DNA from: Oscheius sp. JU75
Lineage: Eukaryota > Nematoda > Chromadorea > Rhabditida > Rhabditidae
NCBI GenBank assembly: GCA_037178855.1
Contig: JASJZC010000005.1
Location: forward strand, 9,982,001 to 10,046,000
Reading direction: 5' to 3'
DNA: 64,000 nucleotides
The notes under the pieces were generated by a model that saw only the letters and a program-made list of their open reading frames with translations, searched no databases and was not told the DNA's origin. The position numbers were made by a program, and so were the translations under genes. Each line of letters opens with the position of its first letter. Within the stretch, counting starts at the first letter, position 1. Below, one piece after another: positions 45,128-56,344 of the stretch.

Positions 45128-46413
45128 ATGCTGTCGAAAGACGAGATTTTATTCTGGAGAGTTTATGCCTTTGTCATCTTTACATCTTTGGTGCTTTCTG
45201 CGTTACCTATCGTGCAGGTATCTTCGATTCAGGCAAAAAATATAAATCTTCTCAGATAACCACGTTTGGCATACGTACAGGTAACATTGCAGCAGGTAAC
45301 ACTATATGCTACACCAAAAAAACGGTATAGTCAGAATTCACACTTGGCCTTCGGGGTATTTACAACTTTTTCAGCATTCTATTTCTTATGGTAAACACAC
45401 CGACTCTATTAGTAAGGGAGTCTATTATCACAAATGAATTGTGTAGATTCTCTACTTCGATAAAGACTATTGGATTAATCGTGCCTATCGAATCATGTTT
45501 GCAGTGGAAGCGATCGAGTGCTTACAGCTTTTTCTGCACATGAATCAATCAATTGTTTTCGACTGGTTACTTAATAAGTATTGTTATTTAAGATGCTTGG
45601 AGAGTTTATTGCATTTCTCATGGATTACACGTTTGTCCTAAACTTCATGTTGGCATACAATCGCCTGACAATTGTAGCTCTACCCAATTTTTCTTTATTC
45701 CAGTCAAATCTAATTTACAACGTAGAAATTTCTAAATGCCCGTTATTTTCTTTTTTTCCAGCTCGTCTATATCCTTGGGATAACTCTATACGTCCCCATT
45801 TACCTTGGAAAACTAATGAATTACGAGGATTTGGATAAACTATTTGACAGACATAAAGAAATAAGTAGGGCTGTAAGGGGTAAGTACTGAAATTTCCACC
45901 TAATATAATCTCTTGGAATGTTGGAACTTAACAAGTCTACTTTTTTAGTCTTCATATTTTATGAAGATTATGTATGGCTCTCCGTTTTAGCTGCGACCAC
46001 ACTGCTCTACCTGTTCCTGCTAATTTTTATGTTCTCCAAGGTGGGAACTCATTTTTGTAGATGTCAAAATCGCTGTTCTCCAGAGAAATGATGTCAACAT
46101 TCGAAGAGAATGGAATCTTACAGTCCAAGCATTTGCTGTCAGCATTTTCTTCCCGATGCTGTGCAATATCAATAGCTTGTTACTATTCAAAGATTCTGAA
46201 AACATGATGTACCACTACATGATTCAAATTACTTGGCGCCTTACCAATGTACAAAATACTTTGATTTATCTGGCATTTAATAGGTGAGTAATGTTATTTG
46301 CTTAAATGAGAGATTACAGGAAAATACGAGAAGGCTACATCAGCTTCTGGAAGACTGGCTACTTTGGAAATGCAAAGAAGACGTTGTGTGTTCCTGTGTC
46401 TTCTATATCGTGA
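45128..46413 (+). CDS. Seven-TM chemoreceptor-like GPCR (inverted pair, right member)
   Basis: Start MLSKDEILFWRVYAFVIFTS (TM1) at 45128. Exons then give ILYFDKDYWINRAYRIMFAV, EFIAFLMDYTFVLNFMLAYN + RL (TM3 with a DRY-like NRL), LVYILGITLYVPIYLGKLMN (TM4), YVWLSVLAATTLLYLFLLIF (TM5), EWNLTVQAFAVSIFFPML (TM6), ITWRLTNVQNTLIYLAFNR (TM7) and a short tail KIREGYISFWKTG, stopping at 46411-46413. Start-to-start distance to its minus-strand paralogue is about 300 bp, so they share one control region. Likely srx/srsx-type sensory receptor; ligand unknown. Confidence 0.72.
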
Positions 46414-46559
46414 CCGACTTCTACTTACACTTAACCTCTCAGAATGTTGTACAAGTTGTATTGCCAAAATATATTCGTTGATTTGCTTTTCTCTAGCCTT
46501 TGTTTAAATCTTTGTGCTTGCTTAAAGTTGTTATTATTCACAACTGATCTTTTGTCAGA

Positions 46560-47413
46560 TCAACGACCTCCAGATGGACAGTATACTTGGGCAACTCGGC
46601 TCGGCTCGGCTCGGCTCGACATGGGGAAAAACCCGGCTCGACTCGGCTCGGCTCGGCTCGACATCGGGAAAATACCCGGCTCGACTCGGCTCGACCTCGA
46701 GCAAAACCCGGCTCGAGTCAAATTTGGAAATGAATGCGCGGCAAAAACAGATTTCAACGCAGAAATTTGGCTCCGCTCGACCCGAAAAAAACCCGGCTCG
46801 GCCCGGAAGAAAACCCGGCTCGGCTCGACCCGAGAGAAAACCCGGCTCGGCTCGACTCGGCTCGGCTCGACCTGGGAAAAAACCCGGCTCGGCTCGACTC
46901 GACATGGGAAAATACCCGGCTCGGCTCGACTCGGCTCGGCTCGACCCGAGCCAAAAACCCGGCTCGAAACGGCTCGAGCCGAATTTTTTGGCTCGACGCC
47001 CAAGTATAATGGACAGGTAGTAAACAATGTAACAGGTTTGATGTTTCCTCCATTAAACGTTCCCGAGTAGACACCTCCTTTGGGACCGCCCCGGAAGTAA
47101 AAAGCTGCGTCTTGATTGGCAAAGGCCATCCAGATCACACATTTTCCGTTGAACTTAGCAGAACAAGCCGTATCTGCGTCAGGACTAAACCGAAATTCTT
47201 GTCCATCAGACAGCACTTTTCGTGGCATCAAACCGCAGTTCACCGTGACACTACTGCCTTTACCGATCGTGTTTGCAACCTAAAAAGTACCGCTGAGATG
47301 CAGAACACTAAAAACCGTAAAAGTTGCCCACCTGTTTAAAAATATCTTACCTTGACTTGAGCACCATAGGCAAATCCTACCAAGGCAACTAGAAGAAGAA
47401 GACGAGAGAACAT
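46560..47413 (-). CDS. Small secreted protein with an in-frame repeat-element insertion
   Basis: Exon 1 (47411-47413 down to about 47352): signal peptide MFSRLLLLVALVGFAYG and AQVK; an intron of about 70 bp; then VANTIGKGSSVTVNCG ... EFRFSPDADTACSAKFNGKC, VIWMAFANQDAAFYF and NIKPVTLFTTCP. Here a 427-bp repeat element plus an 8-bp duplication is inserted (435 bp, a multiple of three) with no stop in this frame. It adds 145 residues of EPSRAEPS-type repeats before the original end CPSGGR at 46560. The host domain has four cysteines and resembles a compact beta-sandwich; family not recognised. A TATA box lies about 35 bp upstream. Whether the extended product is made is unknown. Confidence 0.75.
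46582..47008. mobile_element. GGCTCG-rich non-autonomous element with TIRs and 8-bp TSD
   Basis: Bounded by 11-bp inverted repeats TATACTTGGGC (46582-46592) and GCCCAAGTATA (46998-47008). Flanked by the direct repeat ATGGACAG (46574-46581 and 47009-47016), an 8-bp target duplication as made by hAT- or P-type transposases. The inside is a minisatellite of GGCTCG/GACTCG units broken by AAAACCC spacers, partly self-complementary and open in several frames on both strands. No transposase is encoded. Confidence 0.85.
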
Positions 47414-47444
47414 TGTGAATTGCTATGTAAGGGGCAGGAGCTAG

Positions 47445-47452
47445 CCATTTTA
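47445..47452 (-). promoter_or_regulatory. TATA box of the secreted protein gene
   Basis: CTATAAAA on the minus strand, about 35 bp upstream of the ATG at 47413. Confidence 0.55.
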
Positions 47453-47910
47453 TAGACCGAAACCTGCATGTTTTAATGTTATAAGCATCAATCAACATGT
47501 TTATAGGACACATTGTGATGTTCCGTTCCTTGTAACAAGTCGGTTCAGCTGATCGAATTTCATTGCTCTAATCCTGCGGAAACAATGTTTAGAAAAACTC
47601 TACGCAATACGGTTTCGTACCCGTACCATCTTCGCGCGCGCTCAAAATGACCCGCCTTCTATTGTTGTGCTGTGTTTTGTTCTACTCCACTTTGCAAAAG
47701 TGGAAAAAAACCACGAAATGATTGTGAGTAGAGCTTTCGACCGATTACAATTGCTTCATTGCTATCCTAAAACTGGGTTCTATTTCTGTCAATAAGACCA
47801 TATTCAAAAATTCATTAAAGTGAAAAGCCTGAGAAGTTTTTTTTTCGATAAATGTGAAATATCTAGCAAATGCTCTGTTGAATGTACAAACTTTAGAAGT
47901 TTCGGGTGCC

Positions 47911-48617
47911 TTAAAGCTCCATTCCTTGAGCTTCGTCCTCCGAAAAGTCGGACATGCTGCTCAGACTCGTCGTGTCACCGTCGTCCATCTTCTCACCGTC
48001 CTTGTTACCCGAATCGTCACCAAAAAACTTTCTCAAGGCTTCCTCCGTCGCGTACTTTTCCACGTATTCTAGATTCAATACATTTTTATGAAAGTTGAAA
48101 CTCCCACCTTTGCATTTCCGCTTAAACTCTTCCGGCTTGTGAAGATATAAGGCCGCTGCGTCTCCATTCAGGGGATCGGTCGGGTTGGGATATGTGAGCA
48201 GTTGAGGTAGGAAAGACTCGAAAATGTTGGAGAGATCATAAAGGGCAGTCCAGGACTGGTTGATTACGTCGAGACAGACGGTTCCAGAAGCTTCGTCAAT
48301 GTTCGGGTGGTAGATTCGGTTCATGAAGCCGATTGAGGGAGACTTGAAGGGATACTTTTCTGGGAGTTCGACACGAACTTTCCAGATTCCTCCCTCGTAG
48401 GCGGCTGTAAGCAAAGTCATTTGTCTAGATTGGAAACTTTAACTAACTTCCTGAAGGGCCATGAAACTTGACATTCAGCTCGTTCAGTCCACCAACAATC
48501 AGGACCTCGTGATTGCTTTGCATCCTAAAATTCCTGTTATACCAAGGTCGGGTCATAAACTCACAGCTTAACGACATCCGTGTCCATTCGTCTCTTTCCT
48601 GAGCTCGGTGACGACAT
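47911..48617 (-). CDS. UBE2H (UBC8-type) ubiquitin-conjugating enzyme
   Basis: Start [18 protein letters not shown] (48615-48617) is almost the same as the human UBE2H N-terminus. Core: [60 protein letters not shown] with the catalytic Cys, [40 protein letters not shown], then [12 protein letters not shown] and the acidic tail [15 protein letters not shown]. The tail is a hallmark of UBE2H, the E2 of the GID/CTLH E3 ligase. Four short exons; all E2 residues intact. The tail carries an extra Gly/Asp/Lys-rich segment relative to vertebrates. Confidence 0.96.
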
Positions 48618-49811
48618 CGTCCAAAAAGGGAGGTAGATTGGGGAGCTCACTCTCCTAAGGCGCTTATTCTATCTTTCTGGAACACGTGGTTGTTTTTATT
48701 TATCCCTAAGAGAGGTGGTCAAGTGATTCCGAACCAGAAATCGACGGAGTTCACCCCCGGGCCCGGGTGCCCTCTCTCTCTCCACAGACCGCTTTCACTC
48801 CATCCACCCTTCTCTCAGTCTCTGTGTTGTTGTCTCGTCTCTCTGGCCGGCGGAGAGCGAGTAGAGGGCAAAGAGAGAGAGAGAGTGTGTGTGTGTGTTT
48901 GTGTGAAGGGAAGGACTCTCTTCGGGATAGATAATGGCTTAAGGGTTAGGAAAACATTTGGAAAGGAAGGAGATGGGTCAAGGAGCAAAAACTGATTAGT
49001 ATTGATATTCGAACAGCCTTCTTAAAGAATAGGTAGCTCAACGTCTTGAGCTGGTTGGTACGTAGAGGTGATCAGAAAACGCAATCTACGTGGTTAACCT
49101 CGCGGATCTTCCAGACCTGCAGAGTACAGAGACCAAATGTTCACTCGTACTGTCTAGTTTATGACCAACCGACCAAATCCAACCAAACAGACTTCCGGAA
49201 GCTATAAACATGAGTAAACAAGGTTCTAGACCACGTCTTAATCTCATCCGTGATCATTTAAAGTCACTAATCGATCAAAAGTTTGTTGTCTCTCTGTTCA
49301 CCCTACCTTTCTATCATTTTGACCCTATAACCCGTCTCAGAGGCTGTGTTCTCCCAACTGATTGCCACTGATAAGGCTCCCATTTGGAAATATGGGTCCT
49401 AAAATCGAAGGATAGAAAAGGAACATCTGTACAAACTCGTTGAAAAGCATAAAATGCAAAAGTACTGGGAGGAGGTGTGTTGTTCGCTACGCATCACGTG
49501 TCGTTGCGCGCTGCGCTCCCCAATATCGGGACCAAAAGAGCGATAGACAATCGGTTTTGGAGGCCTCTAGGCTCCCAGAGGCTGTTTTCTATGAGTTCAG
49601 GTACCTAAAAGTACAAAAGAATAAAGGTATCGGGTGAAAATCAGGCCGTAACGCGACGCGATTCAATAAAACTGCCTCCCCAGTCGTCTCTTGGGCAGTC
49701 AGCTGGTTGCCGGCTGGCGGCAACAAACGCGCCCCATTCCAAGCGGCAAGCGACGGCCTTTAACGACCGCTTTTCACTCTATTCACGTTTTTTAAATTGC
49801 ATTTTCTGTAA
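48618..49811. other. Intergenic with (GA)n(GT)n microsatellite
   Basis: About 1.2 kb. A GAGAGA/GTGTGT microsatellite lies at 48869-48905. No coding exon recognised; the frame at 48690-48995 is low-complexity. Confidence 0.45.
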
Positions 49812-51283
49812 ATGGAGGATGTGATCGACCGGAACAAATGCATGGTAAACTCTTTTTCTTATACAGTTGATAACCGATTTCAGTTCTGTCAAAAATCCTT
49901 CGTTGAGCCGAAGAGACTCTATAAACATCTCTTCGACAATCATAGTATGAGCAAACAACAAATTGAGGATGTTAAACTGAACAGGAGAGAGTCTAAGGTT
50001 CAATTGGTCAGTTTCTTCTATTTTGTTCAGCTTAGACTCGTATTTAGGTTTCTAGTTCAAAGAAGAAACCAATTTATCCATGCGATGAATGTGGAAAACC
50101 GTATTTGTCCAAGCTGGGATTGACTAATCACAAGGCACGGAATCATTTTTCTTTCGTTTTACTTGCCTAGTCAGATGGGGCGAAAGGCTGAAATAAAATT
50201 GTAGTTATTCTCATTTAGAACAAAACCAAAAGTTCTGGAAAACTTTGAGAGCCAGCTCAATGGAATAGACATTTCTTTTTCGTTGAACTGTAGATTTTGC
50301 AAATCCTGAGCCATCACAATTCCTTAGTTGTGATCCTTGTAGTACTACCATTCGAAAAATTGAGACTCCTTTATTCCTCAGCCATGTTCGAATTTAAGTT
50401 AGGCTTTTTATGCTCAAGTAGTAAGACAGATTTAAAACTGCAAAACTTCAAAAATTGACTTGAAACTGTTGGCTTCATTTATTTGGCCCATTGAAAACCA
50501 GTAGCTACCTGCATCACAAAGCGTCTTATTTTTTTGTAAACTTCGCGATACTTTAGTATGTGTGTGAAGCCAATGATCTGAATGATCACCGGTCAAAATC
50601 CTTTTTTTCAGAAAAATGAGCATAACGCTCCGAAGTCCAACAAGTCTTCGGACACAGTCCACTGCCCTATCAACATTTGTTCACAGAGATTCGTGACTTA
50701 TTTTGACCTAGCCCAGCACTGTTATGAGAGCCATACAGATCTTGTAAGTACCTTCTTTTTTCTCTTCAGTTTTTAGTTTTAGGTTCACGACGGAGAAGTC
50801 TTCCGGATACATCGGCTGAAGTTTGCTGACTACGATAAATTCCAGGTACAATTTTATTTTATAAGTTTAAAGGACTGTTCCAGGACTGGAGGACGGAGCA
50901 AGAGCAACAGACAGAGTCCAAGTTTTACACTAGAAGCACGGATACCAAGTGCTCGTACGGGAGAAAGACCTGGTTTATGAAATGTCTCCATACCCAAAAG
51001 ACGAGCAAAACTGTCGACTTTTACCATTATCACTGTCCTGCTTTCATTCGGGTACCATTTGTCTATTTTTCTTAGCCTTACGACAACGTTACAGGTAGTT
51101 GAAAGGAATTCTGGTCAATGCGAAGCTGTAGCCTGTTTTGGCCATCTGGGACATCCACACTACACTCAGAACAAAGAGGCGATTCAGTACATAAAGAGAG
51201 ATCCGCAGGAACGTGGTAAGTGTGAAGACTTGACTTTCGAACAGGAAGTTGTCAGACTACGCCCCGATCCAGACTTTTGGTAA
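49812..51283 (+). CDS. C2H2 zinc finger protein with FAR1/MULE-like domain
   Basis: Start MEDVIDRN at 49812. Splicing (intron 49845-49883) creates finger 1, CMFCQKSFVEPKRLYKHLFD + NH; finger 2 is YPCDECGKPYLSKLGLTNHK; an intron of about 470 bp follows; finger 3 is HCPINICSQRFVTYFDLAQH (C-x4-C type). Then comes FQDWRTEQEQQTESKFYTRS, KTWFMKCLH, HCPAFIRV and CFGHLGHPHYT. This resembles the animal zinc-ribbon module (F-x-x-W-x-x-E ... C-x-R-S-G ... C-x-A-x-I-x-V ... C-x-x-H-x-GH) found with Mutator-like transposase relatives and FAR1-type factors. The frame stops at 51281, but GTAAGG there could be a donor extending the protein. Likely nuclear DNA-binding protein, possibly transposase-derived. 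Confidence 0.6.
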
Positions 51284-51717
51284 GGAGCAAGCAGATAGGC
51301 AGGAAGGAGGATCTGCAGAAGGAAGGTACAAAGTGGAGCAGCAAGAATACAAGTGATTTTTTTCTGCATACGTTTTGCCTTTGTCAAATCAAACTGAACG
51401 GACTAGGTAAGGCATACGTCATGCTCTTATGTGATTTCGTTATTACTATGGAATACTTTTCCTAAACCTAAAGCTCCCTTTAGTTCTTGTACAACTCGTT
51501 GTACGTACCCTAGGGTATGAAGTTTTACTGGCTTATAGAGTTAAGCAATCGCCCGAGCCCTTGAAATGCAAAAGTAATAGAGGTGTAGCAGTTAGAATTG
51601 ATATATGATTACGATTTTCTATTCTGACAAACTTACGCAAATTGTCGGACATACGACAGCGTGTATTAGATTTTCAAAAGTCATAGGATAGAGTTCGTTC
51701 TATAGCCTTGTAGAATT

Positions 51718-52263
51718 TCAGAGTTTAAGCAAAAAGCAAGCCATGATATTAGACTGAGGCGCTGATAGCGGTGCTTCTCTCGTACTAGTATTCGCGGTTT
51801 GTCTGTTACGACTAGGCAAACTTTGATACCGGGGTACATGAATGCTAGAATCCACCAAAACGGTAGTTGTTTTCAGATATTCCAATGAGTACATCGACAT
51901 TGCCGACGAAGACTTTCTACAAGAAGAAGAGGTGTCTTTCAGCTCATGATCTCGCTCAATTTCATTCAAACTACCGGTACTAAAAACACACATAAAAAAG
52001 TTTTTATCTCACTTGGCTTTCTTCAGCTCTTTCAGTTGCATTAGTAGAGGAAAAGCTGATCCAATAGTTATGATTAGAGAGACAGCCAGCATTGTGCTTT
52101 GGGACAGACCAAGTGGGTTGAGAATATAGTGAGCGAAGGAGACGGAACAGAGAGACAGAGATGCCAAAAGACAGGTGATTTTGTTTCTTTCTAGGCTGGC
52201 AGTCCGTTTCGATAGTTTCTTCTGTAAATGTGATAACTGCAAAGAGTAGCGGTGTTTTACCAT
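51718..52263 (-). CDS. Small two-TM membrane protein with Ser/Thr-rich tail
   Basis: Start MVKHRYSLQLSHLQKKLSKR at 52261-52263. Two hydrophobic segments follow: ITCLLASLSLCSVSFAHYIL and TMLAVSLIITIGSAFPLLMQ, then LKELKKA. A 37-bp intron (GTGAGATAAA...TTTTTAG, about 51977-52013) joins KKA to TGSLNEIERDHELKDTSSSC and a Ser/Thr/Gln tail ending CFLLKL at 51718. If the intron is retained the protein stops at KKAK, a dilysine ER-retrieval signal, so splicing could decide localisation. Family not recognised. Confidence 0.5.
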
Positions 52264-53160
52264 GGAGAGAGATGCTAGCGGGAGAGAGAGGGTGAACAGG
52301 CGCGACCGAGACCCGAATCGGAACTGTATTGGTTAGCCTCCGGGTGGATTCGCAAATGGATCAATTTTGAAGTTTTTACGGGAGAAGAACAGCTGAAGAG
52401 AATGTGATAAACGTTTTTCTTTACGCCGAGTAACTCTCTTTTCCCAGCTATCAAACAACAAATAAAAACTGTCTGGGAATGCCGAATTCGTCTGTGCCCA
52501 TAAGATCAGCGTAGTCTTTTCGGAAGGACCGTACATAGAGTATGGAGGGTTTAAGTGGCTTGTAAAGAGACTACTAAAGAACTACAACATTGCCTTCAAC
52601 AATTTTTTGTTTGTCAATCCTCAGCTGAGCTATATCTGTCCTGACACGCTTCTCAATGGGAACGTTCAAATGAGAGACAGAAAAATATGGTTTTAGGGTG
52701 GAGCCTGTGTCGCTGGCTACTGGAAGAGCACGAAATCATACTATTAATAAACAATATGGTATTTATAGTGTAACGTTTTTAATAGAAATTCTTGATGCTC
52801 TTCGCGCTGCATTCGATGCGCCTATTTTGCTACACCAACGTGACAGACGGGGATGCTTATTGTTAGAAGTTGAGGGATTTGTCAGACAACAAAATTATGT
52901 TAGCTAAGCATGAAATCGGTTGCGTCATTAAAAGCAAAGCTGGAACTACGTTTCTGCTTTGCCTAGAGGGGGTGAAATGGAGCATTCAAAAAAACTGAAT
53001 GCTTTTGTCTTATGCAGTTAATCATTCAACTTTGTTTTTCGCTGTTTTCATCTAACTGCTCTATATGCCCGGTATCCAAGTGACTACAGTAAACATCATT
53101 TTCTGTCAATCTTTGTCTAATAAACCTTGCCCAAAAACTGTTCAAGAAGTTTCTCGTTTA
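52264..53160. other. Intergenic, small hairpin only
   Basis: No supported gene. AGCATTCA/TGAATGCT hairpin at 52981-53003. An open frame at 52698-52907 shows no domain. Confidence 0.4.
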
Positions 53161-55934
53161 TTAGTCTCCATCACAATCGTAATCACAATGAACAAATGCT
53201 CTTTCCACAAAGTCCAATTTTAGTAGTTTCTTCTCAAGAGGGTGAGAGATGTCGTGAGTGACTTTCAACGGAAGATTTTCGTCCATCACGATATGTAGCT
53301 CGACGATGGCTTCCAAGCCGGTGTGATAGACCATCACATGATCGATGTACTTTATTCTCTCATCGTGTTCTATAGCTATCTTGAGGATTCTGCTGAGGTG
53401 TTCACGTTCGGCACGGACTCCTACAAGGATGGGAACGTGTTCCAGGGCATTACTAAACCAGCAGAAGGCGATGGCCCCGCTGAAAAAGCATCTGTTTTCA
53501 ATCGCAAAGCAGAAGCAAGGTCTCAAAGAAGTTTCTTTAGTTTTATGACTGTCTCTGACTCGAACTGCGCGTCCATATCTAGGTCGCGTAACGCAACTCG
53601 TGCGTCTTGCCATGATTGCTACCGTGGCGAACACTCGCTCGCTTCTCTATTGTAGGATGCAGTCTTGTTCCCCGAGTGACGTGCTCTCACGTAACTAGTT
53701 TTTCGACTTCCTTTTTCACATCTCTCTTTGCACTAAAGCATTCTTTTGCTTCGATAGCGCCAGAAGACACATCAAACAGTTAGGTCAAGGCAGGAAGAGG
53801 CTGACAGGACAGAAGATACAATACAAGCATCTGACAGGTTAACAATAACAGAATAGTGGCACAAAAAAGTGACGATGACAGTTTGTGTTTATGACATGCT
53901 GACAGAGACAAAGTGAGACTGTAGTGGCCACAAAAGGAAGCGGCGGCACTGATAGTGACAATTTGACGCGTACTGTCTGGGTTTCAAATATGTTTACACT
54001 GCAAGGTATTAGTTGTATAGCTACACAATTAACGAGAAGAGTTTGGTAGGAGGGGACACTGACAGAACAAAGGGATAGAGATGGATCGAAAAGCACAGGG
54101 CAAGTTTCTGACACGTTGACTGAGGCATAGGGACAGTTCAATATCATAAAACGGGACAGTATGTCAACTAAACAGAAACTACTTTAAATCTCTGTCCTAT
54201 CTGTAAAACTTTTTTTTCCATATCACATGACTCACCAGACTAAAATAGCACCTACTGGATCAGCATAGGACCAATATTTGGATCCGATGAATGCACTAGC
54301 GATGGCTACAGCTGTAGTAATAATGTCGTTCCTCATATCCATAGCAAGGGTCTGAATCTCATCATTTTTTCGCCTTCGGGATGTCTCACTGTCGAAGACG
54401 GAGTCCCCCTCCTATAGCAAACAGTCATTAGGACCACTTTGATGGAAGAGGCTCCAATCATAATTCCTAGTGTCAAGTAGTCCACTTGGGGATTGACCTA
54501 AAACTCTGATTTCTTCATATCCTGCAAAGAAACCCACATTTCCACCAATAATCTGTGTAACAGACTGCATTATGATACCCATATTGGCTACTCCCATGAT
54601 TATGGAGTTGAGGATGACTCCCACCAGCTCGAGCCTCGCCCTTCCTCGAGGGTATTTGAAGTGATTTGTCTTGTGAATGAGGTAAAGACAAGTACTCATG
54701 ATAGCACTGGCTGTGATGTCCATGACCGAATCGACGAAGGTACTGAAAATAGGACTGTTCAGACATCGAAGAGCGTAGGGGTTATGTAGTTCTCATCCAG
54801 ACAGTGGTAATGATCACCAGGGTATCCAAAACATTTTCTTATGTATCAGTTCGTCATGTATTGCCCTGGGTGATCGAATGACTAGAAAGCAGTCAAAGCA
54901 ATCACTATTCGGTAGTTTTTCACGGGTTCCACGGGTTCGATATCAAGAGTCCGATTGTTTCGCTGGTTAGCAACAATCAATTCCTAGTTTGGGGTGGTCT
55001 ATTTCTATTGCTCACCCGTACTACCTCGGAAGTCACATCTGACTGTTTGTTCTCCTGACTACTCTATTTTTCCGTGGTTTGAGTCCTTATCATACTCTTG
55101 ACCCAAGGTTCTTTGAACCATAATTGTCTCTTGTTTAGCTTTGGTCTTCATTCTCCATTTTCCTTCAACCAAAGTGAAAAAATACATATCCCCAATGCAA
55201 AGTGTCAAATTGGCAATAGGGAAAGCAGGATTAGCGCTCCAATCAGTTTACCTGATAATGGCGAGGGAGCCAGACATGATCGAGGCGGCCAAGTTGACAA
55301 ACAGGAGAATTACAGCTAGAATGACTGTTAGACGGGCTAGTAAGCGATCAGTGTCCCTTTCTACCTGAAATCTGAAATGGTTACTATGAAAATCTGGGTC
55401 TTATGTCCAGTCAATCTGTGTCTAATCAACAAAACTTCCCCAGCTCCACATGCATTGTCCTCTCAGGCCTAGCGAAACTGCACTTCAGTAAACGGGTGTT
55501 GTCCGACAAATGTGTGTGGACTTTTTTTGTCAAGCCTTATCCTAGGTTAGAGTTGACCAAAGTCAAACAATTCAAGTTGCAAAAGAAACACTGGGTCGCT
55601 TCGAAAGAAGTCTACATGACTGGTAAAAAATGTTAGGAAACAGATGAAAGCCTGCCGGACAGCTAGAGATCCTTAGATTGTGTTAAAATCGGACTCACCG
55701 TCCTCTGCTCATCCTCCCCATTCATCAGCCTAGAATCCTGTTCATACAGTTCTTGTAGTTCCACCAAGCTTGTGTTATACTGAAACTTTTTTAACTACTC
55801 AATACAAATCAATTTACCTGTTTTACTCCCTCCTCCCGTTTCCGCCTCTGCCAAAAACTGATATTTTTATTGTGGTAGTACTTGACACTGCTCTTCTCCT
55901 TACCATTCTTCAAAAGAGGCTGCTTCTCGTTCAT
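53161..55934 (-). CDS. Cation diffusion facilitator (Mn/Zn-CDF, MTP-like) transporter
   Basis: Start MNEKQPLLKN at 55932-55934, behind CTTTCCAG. The cytosolic N-terminus is followed by TM1 RLLARLTVILAVILLFVNLA and MSGSLAIIS, TM2 with the metal-site pattern DSVMD, KYPRGRARLELVGVILNSII (TM3), VDYLTLGIMIGASSIKVVLM (TM4), and TM5 with AMDMRNDIITTAVAIASAF + IG (second metal site), then YADPVGAILV (TM6). The C-terminal ferredoxin-like domain reads NALEHVPILVGVRAEREHLS, HVMVYHTGLEAIVELHIVMD, LPLKVTHDISHPLEKKL and VERAFVHCDYDCDGD; AATAAA overlaps the stop region. It is closest in pattern to plant MTP8-11/nematode CDF proteins, which export Mn or Zn from the cytosol. The 700-bp last intron (53500-54215) contains no gene. 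Confidence 0.92.
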
Positions 55935-56344
55935 TAATCTGGAAAGAAAAAAATCAATTTCTGTGCTCTACAAATGCGGAGGAAGGTGAACAACAGGCAC
56001 TATAAACAGGTGACAGAGAGGGGAGAGGCTACTGATAAGCAGTCGGGGCAAGACAGTTCATTTATAGCCAGGAAGGGGAGCCGTAAATGACGGGGATGAC
56101 AGAAGATTTGTGGTCAGTTACCTGGGAGAGGTTCGCTTTCAATTAGGCATCCTGGAAAGAAGGAGAAGCTCGGATGGTAGGGACTTTATAAAGAAGGATA
56201 ATTTATCACCTAGACCGGAGCTAGAGGTGTGAAGAGCCATGAGATCTTATAAGCGATAACATTTAACAGACTTACTTTGACTGATTGCACGAGAAGTGAG
56301 GCGGAAAAGGAAGTGATGCTGTACAGTTAGACAGCACCGTCGCT

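Noticed and set aside
46444-47070. Plus-strand frames of up to 208 codons in the GGCTCG array
   Set aside because: The array is open in several frames on both strands because of its repeat unit; only the minus frame continuous with a signal-peptide gene has independent support.
47640-47730. Short signal-peptide-like frame MTRLLLLCCVLFYSTLQ
   Set aside because: Only 24 residues, no mature part and no downstream exon found.
48690-48995. Plus-strand open frame antisense to the UBE2H upstream region
   Set aside because: Built on CTCTCT and GTGTGT microsatellites; no domain, start context or splice signals.
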